From Streptomyces sp. CBMA291 (lineage in GTDB: Bacteria > Actinomycetota > Actinomycetes > Streptomycetales > Streptomycetaceae), in assembly GCF_014596525.1 (NCBI RefSeq), contig NZ_MSJP01000023.1, forward strand, positions 1-57,781: a DNA stretch of 57,781 bases. Direction: 5' to 3'. Shown one piece after another: positions 35,773-44,984 of the stretch. Within the stretch, counting starts at the first letter, position 1; the number at the start of each line of letters is the position of its first letter. The position numbers and the translations under genes were made by a program. Below the pieces are notes generated by a model that made no database searches, was not told the DNA's origin, and saw only the letters and a list, made by a program, of their open reading frames with translations.

Positions 35773-37020
35773 ATGCGTACCAGGAGTGTTCGTCGCAGCC
35801 GTGCCCGGGTCACCGCCGGGGCCGCCTTGGGGATGCTCCTGGTGGGCATCGCCTCCGTGCCCGCCCACTCGGCGGGCGTCCGGGACCGGCAGTGGCATCT
35901 GGACGCCATGGGCGCCGAGGAGATCTGGCGGCTCAGCACGGGCAAGGGCGTGACCGTCGCCGTCATCGACTCCGGCGTGGAGCGGCAGAGCCCGGACCTC
36001 GCGGGCCAGGTGCTCAAGGGCAAGGACTTCGCGAGGGACGAACCCGGCGACGAGTTCACCGACTACGCCGGTCACGGGACCGGCATGGCCGCTCTCATCG
36101 CGGGCACGGGCGAGGCCGCCGGAGGGGAGGGGGCGTTCGGGCTCGCCCCCGGGGCAAAGATCCTTCCCGTGCGTGTGCCGGGAGCCAAGGCCGGCAAGAA
36201 GTCCCAAGCGGACGCCGATCGCGAGTTCAACGAGGTCATGCCCAAGGCGATCCGCTTCGCCGTCGACTCGGGTGCCAAGGTCGTCAACATCTCGCAGGCC
36301 GCGACCAGCGGCTCCCAGCAGCTCACGGACGCCGTGAAGTACGCCCTGGACAAGGGTGCCCTGATCTTCGCCGCCGTCGGCAACACCGGGGACAAGTCCA
36401 ACAGGGTCGAGTACCCGGGCGCCACCCCGGGTGTCGTCGGAGTCGGGGCCATCGACAAGAAGCTGACGCACCTGCCGTTTTCCCAGCACGGACCTCAGGT
36501 CGACCTGGTGGCGCCCGGCAAGGACATCGTCGCCGCCTGCTCCGGAGGCCGGATCTGCACCTCCTCCGGCACCAGTGACGCCACCGCCCTCGCCTCCGCC
36601 GCCGCCGCGCTGCTCTGGTCCAAGCACCCCGAGTGGACCAACAACCAGGTCCTGAGGGTCATGCTGAACACCATCGCCAAGCCCACCGAGGGCGGGAAGC
36701 GCAGCGACTTCATCGGGTACGGGGCCATCCGGCCGCTGCGGACGCTGAAGACGCCCGGCGACCCCGGTCCGGCCGGAGTCCGGCCCATCGACGATCTCGC
36801 CGAGACCGTGAACCCGACGCCGTCCGATCCGGCCTCCTCGGCTCCCTCGCCGTCCGAACCCGCCGCCTCGGGTTCCTCCTCCGCGCCCGCTCCCGCTCCG
36901 CAGGCCGCTGCTTCCGGCCAGGACGGCGGCAACGGGCTGTGGATCGGGCTCGGCATCGGCGCCGCCGTGCTGATCGCCGGAGCCGTCGCCGTGCCCGTCC
37001 TCCGCTCGCGCCGGAGCTGA
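35773..37020 (+). CDS. mycosin-like S8 subtilisin protease
   Basis: Secreted, membrane-anchored serine protease of 415 residues, the MycP type linked to type VII secretion. It has a signal peptide (residues 1-34), then the catalytic triad Asp66 (AVIDSG), His101 (GHGTGMA) and Ser268 (SGTSDATALAS). A Pro/Ser linker and one C-terminal helix (GLWIGLGIGAAVLIAGAVAV) with a short basic tail follow. The usual GTSMATP reads GTSDATA. It follows two type VII-like genes closely, so it probably cleaves or stabilises the export machinery. Confidence 0.9.
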   Translation: MRTRSVRRSRARVTAGAALGMLLVGIASVPAHSAGVRDRQWHLDAMGAEEIWRLSTGKGVTVAVIDSGVERQSPDLAGQVLKGKDFARDEPGDEFTDYAGHGTGMAALIAGTGEAAGGEGAFGLAPGAKILPVRVPGAKAGKKSQADADREFNEVMPKAIRFAVDSGAKVVNISQAATSGSQQLTDAVKYALDKGALIFAAVGNTGDKSNRVEYPGATPGVVGVGAIDKKLTHLPFSQHGPQVDLVAPGKDIVAACSGGRICTSSGTSDATALASAAAALLWSKHPEWTNNQVLRVMLNTIAKPTEGGKRSDFIGYGAIRPLRTLKTPGDPGPAGVRPIDDLAETVNPTPSDPASSAPSPSEPAASGSSSAPAPAPQAAASGQDGGNGLWIGLGIGAAVLIAGAVAVPVLRSRRS

Positions 37021-37083
37021 CGGGACCTTGAGCGGGACCGGCCCGGCGTACGGAGTCCGAGCCCGGCCCCGGGGCGGGCCCGC

Positions 37084-38548
37084 TCAGACCCCGTACACCG
37101 GCATGGCCGCGATCCGCCCGCCGCGCGCGACGAACACCCGGTGGGCGGCGCTCACCAGCCGATAGGGCCCCTCGCGTTCCATCCGCACGGTGAACAGGCG
37201 CGCGTGCGTGGTCTTGTGGACCACCCGGACGACACTGTCGTCGCTCTCCGGGAGCCAGACCGTCGCGCCTTCCACGACGGGCGCGGTGATGCCCTCGCCC
37301 CAGGTGTCCATGGCCTCGGTCCACTCCCAGGACGGTCCGGAGGCGAGGTCGGACCGGGTGCGGAAGCGGAACGCCCGGCGGCCGTCGACGGCGACGACGA
37401 AGTCGCCGTCCACCGTCGGACTGCCCCAGCCCTGTTCCTTGTCGATGTGGCCGACGGCCCCCTCCTTCCACAGGAATTCGCCGCCGTCGAGCCATCAGCT
37501 GCGGGCCGCCCAGGTACAGGACGCCGCCGGAGACGACGGGCCGCTGGCCCTGGGTGCCCTGGCCCTTGATCTTCCACACGGTCTCCCCGGTGCCGGTGCC
37601 GGTGCCGGTGTCGAGGACCGAGACCTGGCCGTCCCTCCCGTGGACCGCCAGCCGCTTCCCGCCGACCGCCGCCCGCGCGGGGCCGTGCGTGGAGCGAGGC
37701 GAGGGCATCAGGCGCGTCCAGACGGTGGCGAGCGTCCATGCGTCGACCGCGCGCAATTCGTCGTCCCGCGTCACCAGATAGATCCGTGCGGCGTCGGCCG
37801 CGAGGACCCCCGCCGCTCCCTCGCCGCCCTGCCGGACGGGAGCCCCGGTCGCGGCCACGTACGTGCGGAGGGGTGCCGTCCTTCCCCACGCCGACGACCA
37901 TCCGGTCGGCGACCGAGACGAATCCGGCCCCGGCGTCGGTGTCCTCGGCCCGCCACCGCTCCCTGCCGTCCGTGACGGCGAGGGCGAGCAGCCCACCCGC
38001 CTTCGCCGGGACGACCAGCACGTCTCTTACGGGCAGGGGGAGTTCGTCCCCGGGTGCCATCACGTCGAGCGGCCCCCACAGCGTATTGGGCACCTCGTCC
38101 TGCCCGGTGTCGACCGCCGAGAGGAACGCCGCCTCCGGGGCCGCCACGGCGGGCGGTACGTCGTCGGGGGGTACGTCGTCAGCGGGGGAGGCATCCTCGC
38201 CCCGCCTCAGCCACCAGGCCCCCGCCCCGCCGCCCACGCCCAGGACGCCCATGCCCACGGCCGCCCCGGTGAGGAAGCGGCGCCGGGAGGGGCGCGCGGA
38301 CGGCACGGCGGTGTCCGGTGGCGCCGTCAGCCGCTTCACCGCGGCCTCGCGCCGCCGGATGTTCTCGGCGAGCGGGCCCTTGCGCCAGATGAGGCGGCCT
38401 CGTCCAGAGTCCCGGCTCCGTCCAGGGTCCCGGCCTTGTCCGGCGCGGCGGCCCCGTCCAGAGCCCTGGCCCCATCCGGCGCCCCGGCCGCTTCCGTCGC
38501 CTCCCGTCGAACCGCGTACTCCCCCTCCACGCGCGCCCGTTCCGTCAT
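37084..38548 (-). pseudogene. PQQ-repeat beta-propeller membrane protein, three frameshifts
   Basis: Coding signal runs on the minus strand from ATG 38548 to the TGA at 37084 but changes frame three times: near 38391-38400 (one base short), at the C4 run 37870-37873 (one base extra), and near 37490-37500 (one extra or two missing). Joined, it gives an N-terminal cytoplasmic part with RKGPLAENIRRREAAVKR, one membrane helix (FLTGAAVGMGVLGVGGGAGA) and an outer propeller with blades such as GGLLALAVTDGRERWRAE and GQVSVLDTG. It resembles BamB-like proteins often found near kinases. It interrupts the type VII-like gene set in the opposite direction. Either decayed or badly sequenced. Confidence 0.8.
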
Positions 38549-38904
38549 CCCAGCACCCCCGTCTTCCGTGCGCCCCGTGGCGACGGGGGCGGGCCGAGCC
38601 TATCGAGCAGCGGTTCGGTGGCCGTGCCGGGAGGGTGTCGCGTACGACGGTGCGGCCGAGACGGAGGCGTGGTCTTCGTCGCGTACGGCGGCTCGGGTCC
38701 GGGAAAAGTCCGGGCTGTCCGGGTTGCGAAGGTGAAGTGGATGCGCGTACCCGGTGAAGATCCCCGAAGTGGGGCGGATTCCGTACCCGCAATGCTCGAA
38801 CGGGCTTTTCTGGGGCTACGATCGCGGTGCCTCCCCGGGAGACGAACTTGCGGGGGCGAAGCCCGTACGGGCTGCGAGGGCAGTGGTGTCAGCGGGGGTG
38901 GAGC
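38549..38904 (+). other. divergent promoter region
   Basis: No gene is supported. TACGAT (38817-38822) is a likely -10 box for the following gene. The 14-base palindrome agcccgtacgggct (38860-38873) lies in the leader, a possible operator or hairpin. Confidence 0.35.
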
Positions 38905-39330
38905 ATGTCGTTCGAAGAGGAGTGGGCGTCCGTTCGGACCGCCTCCACGGCCAGTGTGAGCATGCGGCTCAACCAGGTCGCCCCGGAGCCGGGCGGTGGT
39001 GGCGGGAACGCCGACCTCAGCGTCGACCAGGACAAGCTGGGCGCCATCGGCAGCGCCGCCTACGCGCTGCACGGCCGGTTGGCCAAGGACGGCAATCACG
39101 CGCGGACGAACACCACAGAGGCGGCGGGAGGCATGTCCAGCCACGGTTTCCGTACCGGTTCGGCGATGGCCACCGTCCAGGAGACGTGGAGTTCGCAGCT
39201 GAACACGCTGCTCGACGCCTGCGCCAACATCTCCAACCACCTCGACTACAGCGCGGCCTCGCACGCGAAGGAAGAGGCGGACATCAAGGCGGCCCTCGCG
39301 GCCTCCAAGATCAACGAGTACTTCAAGTAG
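38905..39330 (+). CDS. small helical WXG-like protein
   Basis: A 141-residue soluble protein. After a Gly-rich turn (EPGGGGGNADL) come helices with LGAIGSAAYALHGRLAKDG and a C-terminal helix pair around TVQETWSSQLNTLLDACANI. The layout resembles WXG100 family members and actinobacterial partners of type VII substrates, but the motif itself is not strict. ATG has gggggtggagc upstream. The next gene starts 13 bases later, so the two are co-expressed and may form a complex. Confidence 0.65.
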   Translation: MSFEEEWASVRTASTASVSMRLNQVAPEPGGGGGNADLSVDQDKLGAIGSAAYALHGRLAKDGNHARTNTTEAAGGMSSHGFRTGSAMATVQETWSSQLNTLLDACANISNHLDYSAASHAKEEADIKAALAASKINEYFK

Positions 39331-39343
39331 GCCGGGGGCTGCT

Positions 39344-41680
39344 GTGCTGACCTTTGACAACGTGTACCAGGCGCCGCTGGACAAGATGAAGTCCGCCGCC
39401 GACGACTGGTCGACGATGAAGGGCAGCCTCGACAAGCTCGCCGAGGACGCCCGTACGACCATGGCGGCGAAGGCCAAGGACGACTACTGGCGCGGGGTGA
39501 ACGCCGAGGTCACCAAGCCGTTCGTGGATAAGACGGCGAAGGAGTTCGGCGACGCGGCGAAGGCCGCCGACGGCATCCACAAGGTCCTGCTCGACGGGTA
39601 CAACGCCTTCAAGAAGGCGAAGGACGACCTCAAGAAGATCGTCGACACGGAGGCGCCCGCCGCCGGTTTCAAGGTGAGTTCGGCCGGAGTGGTGTCGGCC
39701 GTCGAGCCGCTGGCGGAGACCAGGGACCAGGGGACGCGGCACGACCCCGACTTCCCCGAATTGGTCCGCAAGGAACGGGAGGCCGTCGCGGTGATGCAGC
39801 GGCGGATCGACGCGATCGTCGAGGTCTGCGACGAGGCCGACGTGTCCTGTTCGAACGCGCTCAAGGCCAACATCACCACCGACCAGCACAATTTCAGCGC
39901 GCCCACGTACGGCAGCCTCGACGCCGAGGAGGCGCGCCGCGCGTCCGACCTGGCGAAGAAGGGCCGGGACCTCACGCACGAGGAGCTGGCGGAACTCAAC
40001 GAACTGCTGAAGGACAACAGCGGTTCGAGGGAGTTCTCCCGCACCTTCTACGACAACCTCGGCCCCAAGGGCTCCCTGGAGTTCTTCGGTCAGCTGTCCA
40101 CGGACACGTATGACTACTCGAAGGTCGACAAGCAGCGCCTCGCCGACGTCCAGGAACTCCAGAAGAACCTGGGCCTCAACCTGGCGAACGCCACTCAGGG
40201 CGGCGACGCGTGGACCGAGTCGTGGTCCAAGGACATGCGCAAACTGGGCACCGAGCGGATCCCGCTGGTCAAGTACGACAACAACCCTGCGTACGGCTAC
40301 CAGTTGCTCGGCGGCATCATGCGCTACGGCAACTACGACCCGAAGTTCCTGGTCCCGATCGCCGAGCACGTCACGCAGCTGCACGCGAAGGACCCGTACC
40401 TCTTCGCCGACAGCAAGCCGCTGGGCGGCGGCTGGCTGAAGAACCAGTACAACCCGTCCGGTGTGAACGGCTCCGGCTTCGACCCGATGGTCCCGATGCT
40501 GGAGGCCCTGGGACACAGTCCGGAGGCGGCGAAGGACTTCTTCTCGCAGGACCCGACGTCGTACAACAGGGACGGCAGCCCCGGCGGCGAGCTGAACCTG
40601 GGCAAGGACAAGGACGGCAAGGAGATCAAGAACTACCTCGACTTCTTCGGGAACGAGAAGTACGAGTTCTTCCCCGACATCGACGGCCACGACCTGGACG
40701 CGGCCAAGAAGTCCGCCGACTACATGCCCGACGCGCTCGGCCACGCCCTGGAGGCGGCGACGCTCGGCCACGGCTGGGACGACCCGACGCCGGAGCTGAA
40801 GCGGGACGAGGCCACGGCCAAGATCATGACCGACGTCGTCGCCAAGTACGGTGGTGACGCCGAGCTGTTGAAGAAGTGGCAGTCACCGCTGGCGGACAGT
40901 CTCGGGAACATGGGCGCCGGGTACATCGACGACCTCAACTGGGCCCTCGGCAAGAACGACCCCAACAGCGTCTACGCCCCGGCGCAGGACCCCTCGGCCC
41001 ACCCGAAGTTCGACCGCGAGCCCGCGGTGAGGTTCCTCAGCGCCCTGGGCCAGCACCCGGACGCGTACGCCTCTCTGTCCACCGCCGAACGGCTCTACAC
41101 CACCAGCGTCCTGGAGGCGCAGGTCGGCCCCGACGGCACGATCGACGAGGGCAAGGCCCGGTCCGCCGTGTACACGGGCGCCACGTTCCAGGGTCTCCTC
41201 GACGAGTCGCGTGCCAACCAGGTCGAGGCCGAGGGCATGAAGAAGCACGAGGAGTACGAGAAGGCGCAGGCGGCCAAGGCCGGGTGGGTGGAGCTGGGGG
41301 CCACCGTGGGCATCGCCGCCGGTGTCGCCTTCCTGCCCGCGACCGCCGCCGTCGGCGCGGCCGCCATCCTCGTCCCGCTCGCCGTCGACACCGGATCCGG
41401 CGTCATGGAGCAGCTTGCCGGGCAGGTCATCGGCGACTGGTCGGACAAGTCGGTGGAGGACCACAAGGACGCGACCGAGGACAAGATCCATGAGGACAAG
41501 GCCGCCCTGTACACGGCGGGCCGGTACAGCGCCGAGTCCCCGATGGAGCGCTTCCTCGGGATGCACAGCGACAAGGTGAGCAGCAACTTCAAGCAGGACA
41601 TGATCGAGTCCGTGGCCGGCGGCTACGGTCTGGGCAACGATCACGCGAAGCAGACCGGCAACGCGCCCGAGACCGGTTGA
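39344..41680 (+). CDS. large type VII-associated protein (possibly DUF6571-like)
   Basis: A 778-residue protein without signal peptide. The N-terminal 100 residues form two or three long helices (MKSAADDWSTMKGSLDKLAE) like ESX/LXG-type targeting domains. The middle is alpha-helical with a conserved-looking segment GYQLLGGIMRYGNYDPKFL and LEALGHSPEAAKDFF. Near residues 650-690 there is a hydrophobic hairpin (VGIAAGVAFLPATAAVGAAA) that could insert into a membrane. No nuclease, ADP-ribosylation or lipase motif is visible. I think it fits the DUF6571 group seen near type VII loci, but could not test this. Starts with GTG 39344. Confidence 0.7.
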   Translation: MLTFDNVYQAPLDKMKSAADDWSTMKGSLDKLAEDARTTMAAKAKDDYWRGVNAEVTKPFVDKTAKEFGDAAKAADGIHKVLLDGYNAFKKAKDDLKKIVDTEAPAAGFKVSSAGVVSAVEPLAETRDQGTRHDPDFPELVRKEREAVAVMQRRIDAIVEVCDEADVSCSNALKANITTDQHNFSAPTYGSLDAEEARRASDLAKKGRDLTHEELAELNELLKDNSGSREFSRTFYDNLGPKGSLEFFGQLSTDTYDYSKVDKQRLADVQELQKNLGLNLANATQGGDAWTESWSKDMRKLGTERIPLVKYDNNPAYGYQLLGGIMRYGNYDPKFLVPIAEHVTQLHAKDPYLFADSKPLGGGWLKNQYNPSGVNGSGFDPMVPMLEALGHSPEAAKDFFSQDPTSYNRDGSPGGELNLGKDKDGKEIKNYLDFFGNEKYEFFPDIDGHDLDAAKKSADYMPDALGHALEAATLGHGWDDPTPELKRDEATAKIMTDVVAKYGGDAELLKKWQSPLADSLGNMGAGYIDDLNWALGKNDPNSVYAPAQDPSAHPKFDREPAVRFLSALGQHPDAYASLSTAERLYTTSVLEAQVGPDGTIDEGKARSAVYTGATFQGLLDESRANQVEAEGMKKHEEYEKAQAAKAGWVELGATVGIAAGVAFLPATAAVGAAAILVPLAVDTGSGVMEQLAGQVIGDWSDKSVEDHKDATEDKIHEDKAALYTAGRYSAESPMERFLGMHSDKVSSNFKQDMIESVAGGYGLGNDHAKQTGNAPETG

Positions 41681-41707
41681 TCCACCGACTGCCTTCCGAG
41701 GAACGCC

Positions 41708-42358
41708 ATGCGCAGAACGTTCACGTCCGTCACCGTGGGTCTCGCCCTCTGTCTCCTTCTCACCGCCTGTGGCGGCGGAGAGGGGGACGAGCCGCGGGTC
41801 ACCGCAGAGGGCCAGTGTGACGACACGCTTTCGCCGCAGGCGGCGAAAGCACTCGCCTCGGTGCTGGGAACGGAGAGGTTCCAGTCCCTGAAGGCGAGCG
41901 GGGTGGAGCAGACCGCGAAGGGGCTGATCGGCGACCAGGAGAAGTCGGACAAGTGGGCGTCACACCCGCCGCTGTGCGAGATCGCACCGGCCGACGCGAA
42001 GACCGAGCTGTCGATCAACTTCTGGCTGTACCACGACGAAGGCGACTTCTACGGCGACGTCAAACTCCCCGAGCGGCACTTCTACCCCATGGGCCGGGAG
42101 GCCAGCTCCGACAACAAGGCGGCCTATCTGTTCCTGGAATGCTCCAGCCCCCGGATGAAGGATTCCGACACGGTGCCCGCCCGTATCCAGGGCACGCTCA
42201 CCGCGGGCACACGCGGAACGCTACCGCCGAACACCCCCGCCACCCGCGAGGCGTACCTCACGGTCCTGCACTCCGTCAGCCTCGCGCTGGTGAGGAACCT
42301 GGGCTGCGAGAACGACGCGGGACTGCCCGCCAAGCCGGTGCTCACCGAGCGGAAATGA
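41708..42358 (+). CDS. lipoprotein, first of a tandem pair
   Basis: A 216-residue lipoprotein with lipobox LLLTAC near residue 21. The mature part has a pair CDDTLSP ... PLCEIAP and ends in GCENDAGLPAKPVL, suggesting conserved disulfides. It is paralogous to the next gene over its full length. It starts 27 bases after the 778-residue protein and is probably in the same transcript. By position it might guard the cell envelope against that protein, but this is only inference. Confidence 0.75.
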   Translation: MRRTFTSVTVGLALCLLLTACGGGEGDEPRVTAEGQCDDTLSPQAAKALASVLGTERFQSLKASGVEQTAKGLIGDQEKSDKWASHPPLCEIAPADAKTELSINFWLYHDEGDFYGDVKLPERHFYPMGREASSDNKAAYLFLECSSPRMKDSDTVPARIQGTLTAGTRGTLPPNTPATREAYLTVLHSVSLALVRNLGCENDAGLPAKPVLTERK

Positions 42359-42420
42359 CCCGGGGCCTCGCGCTGGGCGCGGCCCGCGAAGCCCCGGTCC
42401 CCCACTCCCGAGGAACCCCG

Positions 42421-43092
42421 ATGAGAAGACTGTCCGTGTCCGTCTCGACCGCGCTGGCCCTGGGGCTGCTCCTCACCTCCTGTGGGAGCGGGGACCCTCC
42501 GAAGGCGGCGCAGAAGTGTGACAACACGCTGTCGCCCGAGGCGGAGACGGCGGCCGGAACGCTCTTGGGTACAAAGACGTTCGAGTCGAGTGGCAGCACG
42601 CTGGACCGGGCTGCCGATCGGGTGGTCGCGGACTGGGAGACGTGGCAGACCGGCAGGCCGCTCGGCCATCCCTCCATGTGCGAGCTGGCAGCCAAGGCTC
42701 CCCTGAAGACCGGGATCGACATCGACGTGCGCCTCTACGAGAAGGACGACCTGTTCAACAACGGCTCCACATGGTGGGCACAGGGGCGGTCCCTGTACAC
42801 CATGGGCCGGGAGACAAGCGCGAGCAACAAGACGGCTCACCTCTACGTGGGATGTTCCAGCCCCCGCCTCAAGGGCTCGGAGAAGGCTCCGGCCCCCCTC
42901 CAGGTCTACGCCACTTTCGACAGGCCGCTGAAGGGCACCTACCCGCAGAGCACCCCCGCCGTCCGCGAGGCGTACGTCACCGTCGTCCACTCCGTGGCCC
43001 TGGAGATCGTGCGGAAGCTGGGCTGCGAGAACGACGCGGGGCTCCCCGCGAAGCCCGTCTTCACCACGAAGAAGTGGCGCGGGGAGCCGTAG
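42421..43092 (+). CDS. lipoprotein, second of the tandem pair
   Basis: A 223-residue paralogue of the preceding gene, with lipobox LLLTSC and the same Cys pattern: CDNTLSPEA, SMCELA, VGCSSPRLK and GCENDAGLPAKPVF. The middle domain has diverged more than the C-terminus, so the pair arose by duplication and then specialised. ATG has gaggaacccc upstream. A 12-base triplicate repeat and a terminator follow the stop. Confidence 0.75.
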   Translation: MRRLSVSVSTALALGLLLTSCGSGDPPKAAQKCDNTLSPEAETAAGTLLGTKTFESSGSTLDRAADRVVADWETWQTGRPLGHPSMCELAAKAPLKTGIDIDVRLYEKDDLFNNGSTWWAQGRSLYTMGRETSASNKTAHLYVGCSSPRLKGSEKAPAPLQVYATFDRPLKGTYPQSTPAVREAYVTVVHSVALEIVRKLGCENDAGLPAKPVFTTKKWRGEP

Positions 43093-43100
43093 CGACGGCC

Positions 43101-43136
43101 GGAGACCGAGACGGAGACCGAGACGGAGACCGAGAC
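43101..43136 (+). repeat. 12-bp tandem triplicate
   Basis: ggagaccgagac occurs three times without interruption, starting 9 bases after the second lipoprotein stop. Confidence 0.85.
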
Positions 43137-43140
43137 GCAC

Positions 43141-43182
43141 GACGGACGGGTGGCACCCCCTGCGGGGCGCCACCCGTCCGTC
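43141..43182 (+). terminator. terminator of the type VII-like locus
   Basis: A perfect 14-bp stem, gacggacgggtggc (43141-43154) with gccacccgtccgtc (43169-43182), and an inner cccc/gggg pair. Confidence 0.8.
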
Positions 43183-43202
43183 TCGCCCCGTTCAGGCGGT
43201 GG

Positions 43203-43274
43203 AGACCGTGATCGGAATCGAACCGACGTAACTCGCTTTGCAGGCGAGCCCCTCAACCACTCGGGCACACGGTC
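43203..43274 (-). tRNA. tRNA-Cys (GCA)
   Basis: On the minus strand gaccgtg pairs with cacggtc (acceptor). There is a 3-bp D-stem, the anticodon stem ctcgc/gcgag with loop ctGCAaa (anticodon at 43239-43241), a 4-base variable loop and the T-arm gtcgg-ttcgatt-ccgat. The discriminator is U, the Cys identity base. CCA is encoded at 43202-43200. All arms are intact. Confidence 0.92.
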
Positions 43275-43440
43275 ATGTGGTGATGGACACGACCGTAGGG
43301 CGGGGGCGGGAGGGACTCAAGGGGGAGGCGGGGGCTGCCACAGGACCGCAATACCGCTGCCATACTCCGTTCACGGACCTACGACCGGCGACCGAGGGCG
43401 AACGGGACTCCTGACAGGGGTCATAGCGGGGGACACCTCT

Positions 43441-43446
43441 TACTCT
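43441..43446 (+). promoter_or_regulatory. -10 hexamer TACTCT of the MFS gene
   Basis: TACTCT ends exactly 6 bases before ATG 43453. The intervening gggggа-type purine run is too close to the ATG to act as a normal ribosome site. Confidence 0.4.
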
Positions 43447-43452
43447 GGGGGA

Positions 43453-44952
43453 ATGAGCGCCCTCGAACCCCGCGACGCCGCGGCGGACCCCGACATAGCC
43501 GTCGGGCTTCCCCCGGACCCCGGAGCCCGTATCCCCGCACACGACGACACCAAGGGGTCCGTCCTCGACGCGGCCCACCGGGCGCTCAGCATCGGGATCG
43601 TCTCCGTCGTCCTGCTCATCGCCTTCGAGGCGACCGCCGTCGGCACCGCCATGCCGGTCGCCGCCCGGGAGCTGGACGGCGTGTCCGTGTACGCCTTCGC
43701 CTTCTCCGCGTACTTCACCACCAGCCTCTTCGCGATGGTCCTCGCCGGACAGTGGTCCGACCGCACCGGGCCGCTCGCGCCCCTCACCACCGGCATCAGC
43801 GCCTTCGCGGCGGGACTGCTGCTCTCCGGCACCGCCGGCACCATGTGGCTGTTCATCCTGGGCCGGGCCGTGCAGGGTCTCGGCGGCGGTCTGGTGATCG
43901 TCGCGCTGTACGTGGTCGTCGGCCGGGCCTACGAGGAACACCTCAGGCCCGCGATCATGGCCGCGTTCGCCGCCAGCTGGGTCGTGCCCTCGGTCGTCGG
44001 GCCGCTCGCCTCCGGGACGGTCACCGAGCACCTCGGCTGGCGCTGGGTCTTCCTCGGCATCCCCGTCCTCGTCGTCTTCCCGCTGGCCCTCGCGCTCCCG
44101 GCGATCCGCCGCACCGCCTCGGGCCCGGCCGATCCGAGCGTGACCCTCGCGCCCTGGGACCGGCGCCGGATCCGGCTCGCGCTCGGCATCTCGGCGGGCG
44201 TGGCGCTCCTCCAGTACGCGGGGCAGGAACTGCGCTGGCTCTCGCTCCTGCCCGCCCTCGCGGGCGCGGCGCTCCTCGTGCCCGCCGTACGGGGGCTGCT
44301 GCCGAAGGGCACCTACCGGGCCGCCCGGGGGCTGCCCTCCGTCGTCCTGCTGCGGGGACTGGCCGCCGGCGCGTTCATCGCGGCGGAGTCGTTCGTGCCG
44401 CTGATGCTGGTCACCCAGCGGGGGCTGAGCCCGACCCTGGCCGGTCTCTCCCTTGCCATGGGCGGTCTGACCTGGGCGCTCGGCTCCTGGATCCAGTCCC
44501 GGCCGTGGACGGAGCCGTACCGGGAACGGCTCGTGGTCCTCGGCATGGTCCTGGTCGCGATCGCCATCGCGGCGGCGCCCAGCGTGCTGATCACGGCCGT
44601 GCCCGTCTGGGTCCTCGCGCTCGCCTGGGCCCTGGGCTGTCTCGGCATGGGCGCGGTGATCGCCTCGACGAGCGTGCTCCTGATGAAGCTGTCCGCGCCG
44701 GAGGAGGTGGGCGCGAACTCGGCCGCGCTCCAGATCTCCGACGGCCTCTCCAACGTCCTGCTGCTCGCGGCGGGCGGCGCGGCCTTCGCGGCCCTCGGCG
44801 GCGGCGCGGTGGGCCACACGGTCGCCGCCACCACCGCCACCGGCTCCCACCCGGGAGCCTTCGCGGCGGTGTTCCTGCCGATGGCGGGAGTGGCGGCGGT
44901 GGGCGCGTGGGTGGCGACGAGGCTGCGGGGGGCGGAGGCGCACCGCCTCTGA
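43453..44952 (+). CDS. MFS transporter (drug/multidrug type)
   Basis: A 499-residue membrane protein, with helices starting near residue 45 (LSIGIVSVVLLIAFEATAVG). Motif A reads LAGQWSDRTGPLAPL and motif C-like GRAVQGLGGGLVIVALYVVVGR, as in drug:H+ antiporters of the EmrB/QacA line. VVPSVVGPLASGTVTEHLGWRWVF is characteristic. The substrate is unknown and no TetR-type regulator is adjacent. Its ATG follows a -10 hexamer by 6 bases. Confidence 0.88.
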   Translation: MSALEPRDAAADPDIAVGLPPDPGARIPAHDDTKGSVLDAAHRALSIGIVSVVLLIAFEATAVGTAMPVAARELDGVSVYAFAFSAYFTTSLFAMVLAGQWSDRTGPLAPLTTGISAFAAGLLLSGTAGTMWLFILGRAVQGLGGGLVIVALYVVVGRAYEEHLRPAIMAAFAASWVVPSVVGPLASGTVTEHLGWRWVFLGIPVLVVFPLALALPAIRRTASGPADPSVTLAPWDRRRIRLALGISAGVALLQYAGQELRWLSLLPALAGAALLVPAVRGLLPKGTYRAARGLPSVVLLRGLAAGAFIAAESFVPLMLVTQRGLSPTLAGLSLAMGGLTWALGSWIQSRPWTEPYRERLVVLGMVLVAIAIAAAPSVLITAVPVWVLALAWALGCLGMGAVIASTSVLLMKLSAPEEVGANSAALQISDGLSNVLLLAAGGAAFAALGGGAVGHTVAATTATGSHPGAFAAVFLPMAGVAAVGAWVATRLRGAEAHRL

Positions 44953-44956
44953 CACC

Positions 44957-44980
44957 GTGTGGTACCACGCGGTACCATGC
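44957..44980 (+). promoter_or_regulatory. toxin-antitoxin operator with overlapping -10 box
   Basis: GGTACCA occurs at 44961 and 44971, one helix turn apart, the first within the palindrome TGGTACCA. The hexamer TACCAT (44973-44978) ends 6 bases before the antitoxin ATG, so a bound RHH repressor would cover the -10 box. Confidence 0.55.
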
Positions 44981-44984
44981 TGCT

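Noticed and set aside
39344..41680. Nuclease or ADP-ribosyltransferase toxin domain
   Set aside because: I looked for HNH, deaminase, NADase and ART-like motifs in the C-terminal part and saw none.
43150..43452. N-terminal extension of the MFS transporter
   Set aside because: The extended frame crosses a terminator and the tRNA-Cys gene; ATG 43453 has its own -10 box.
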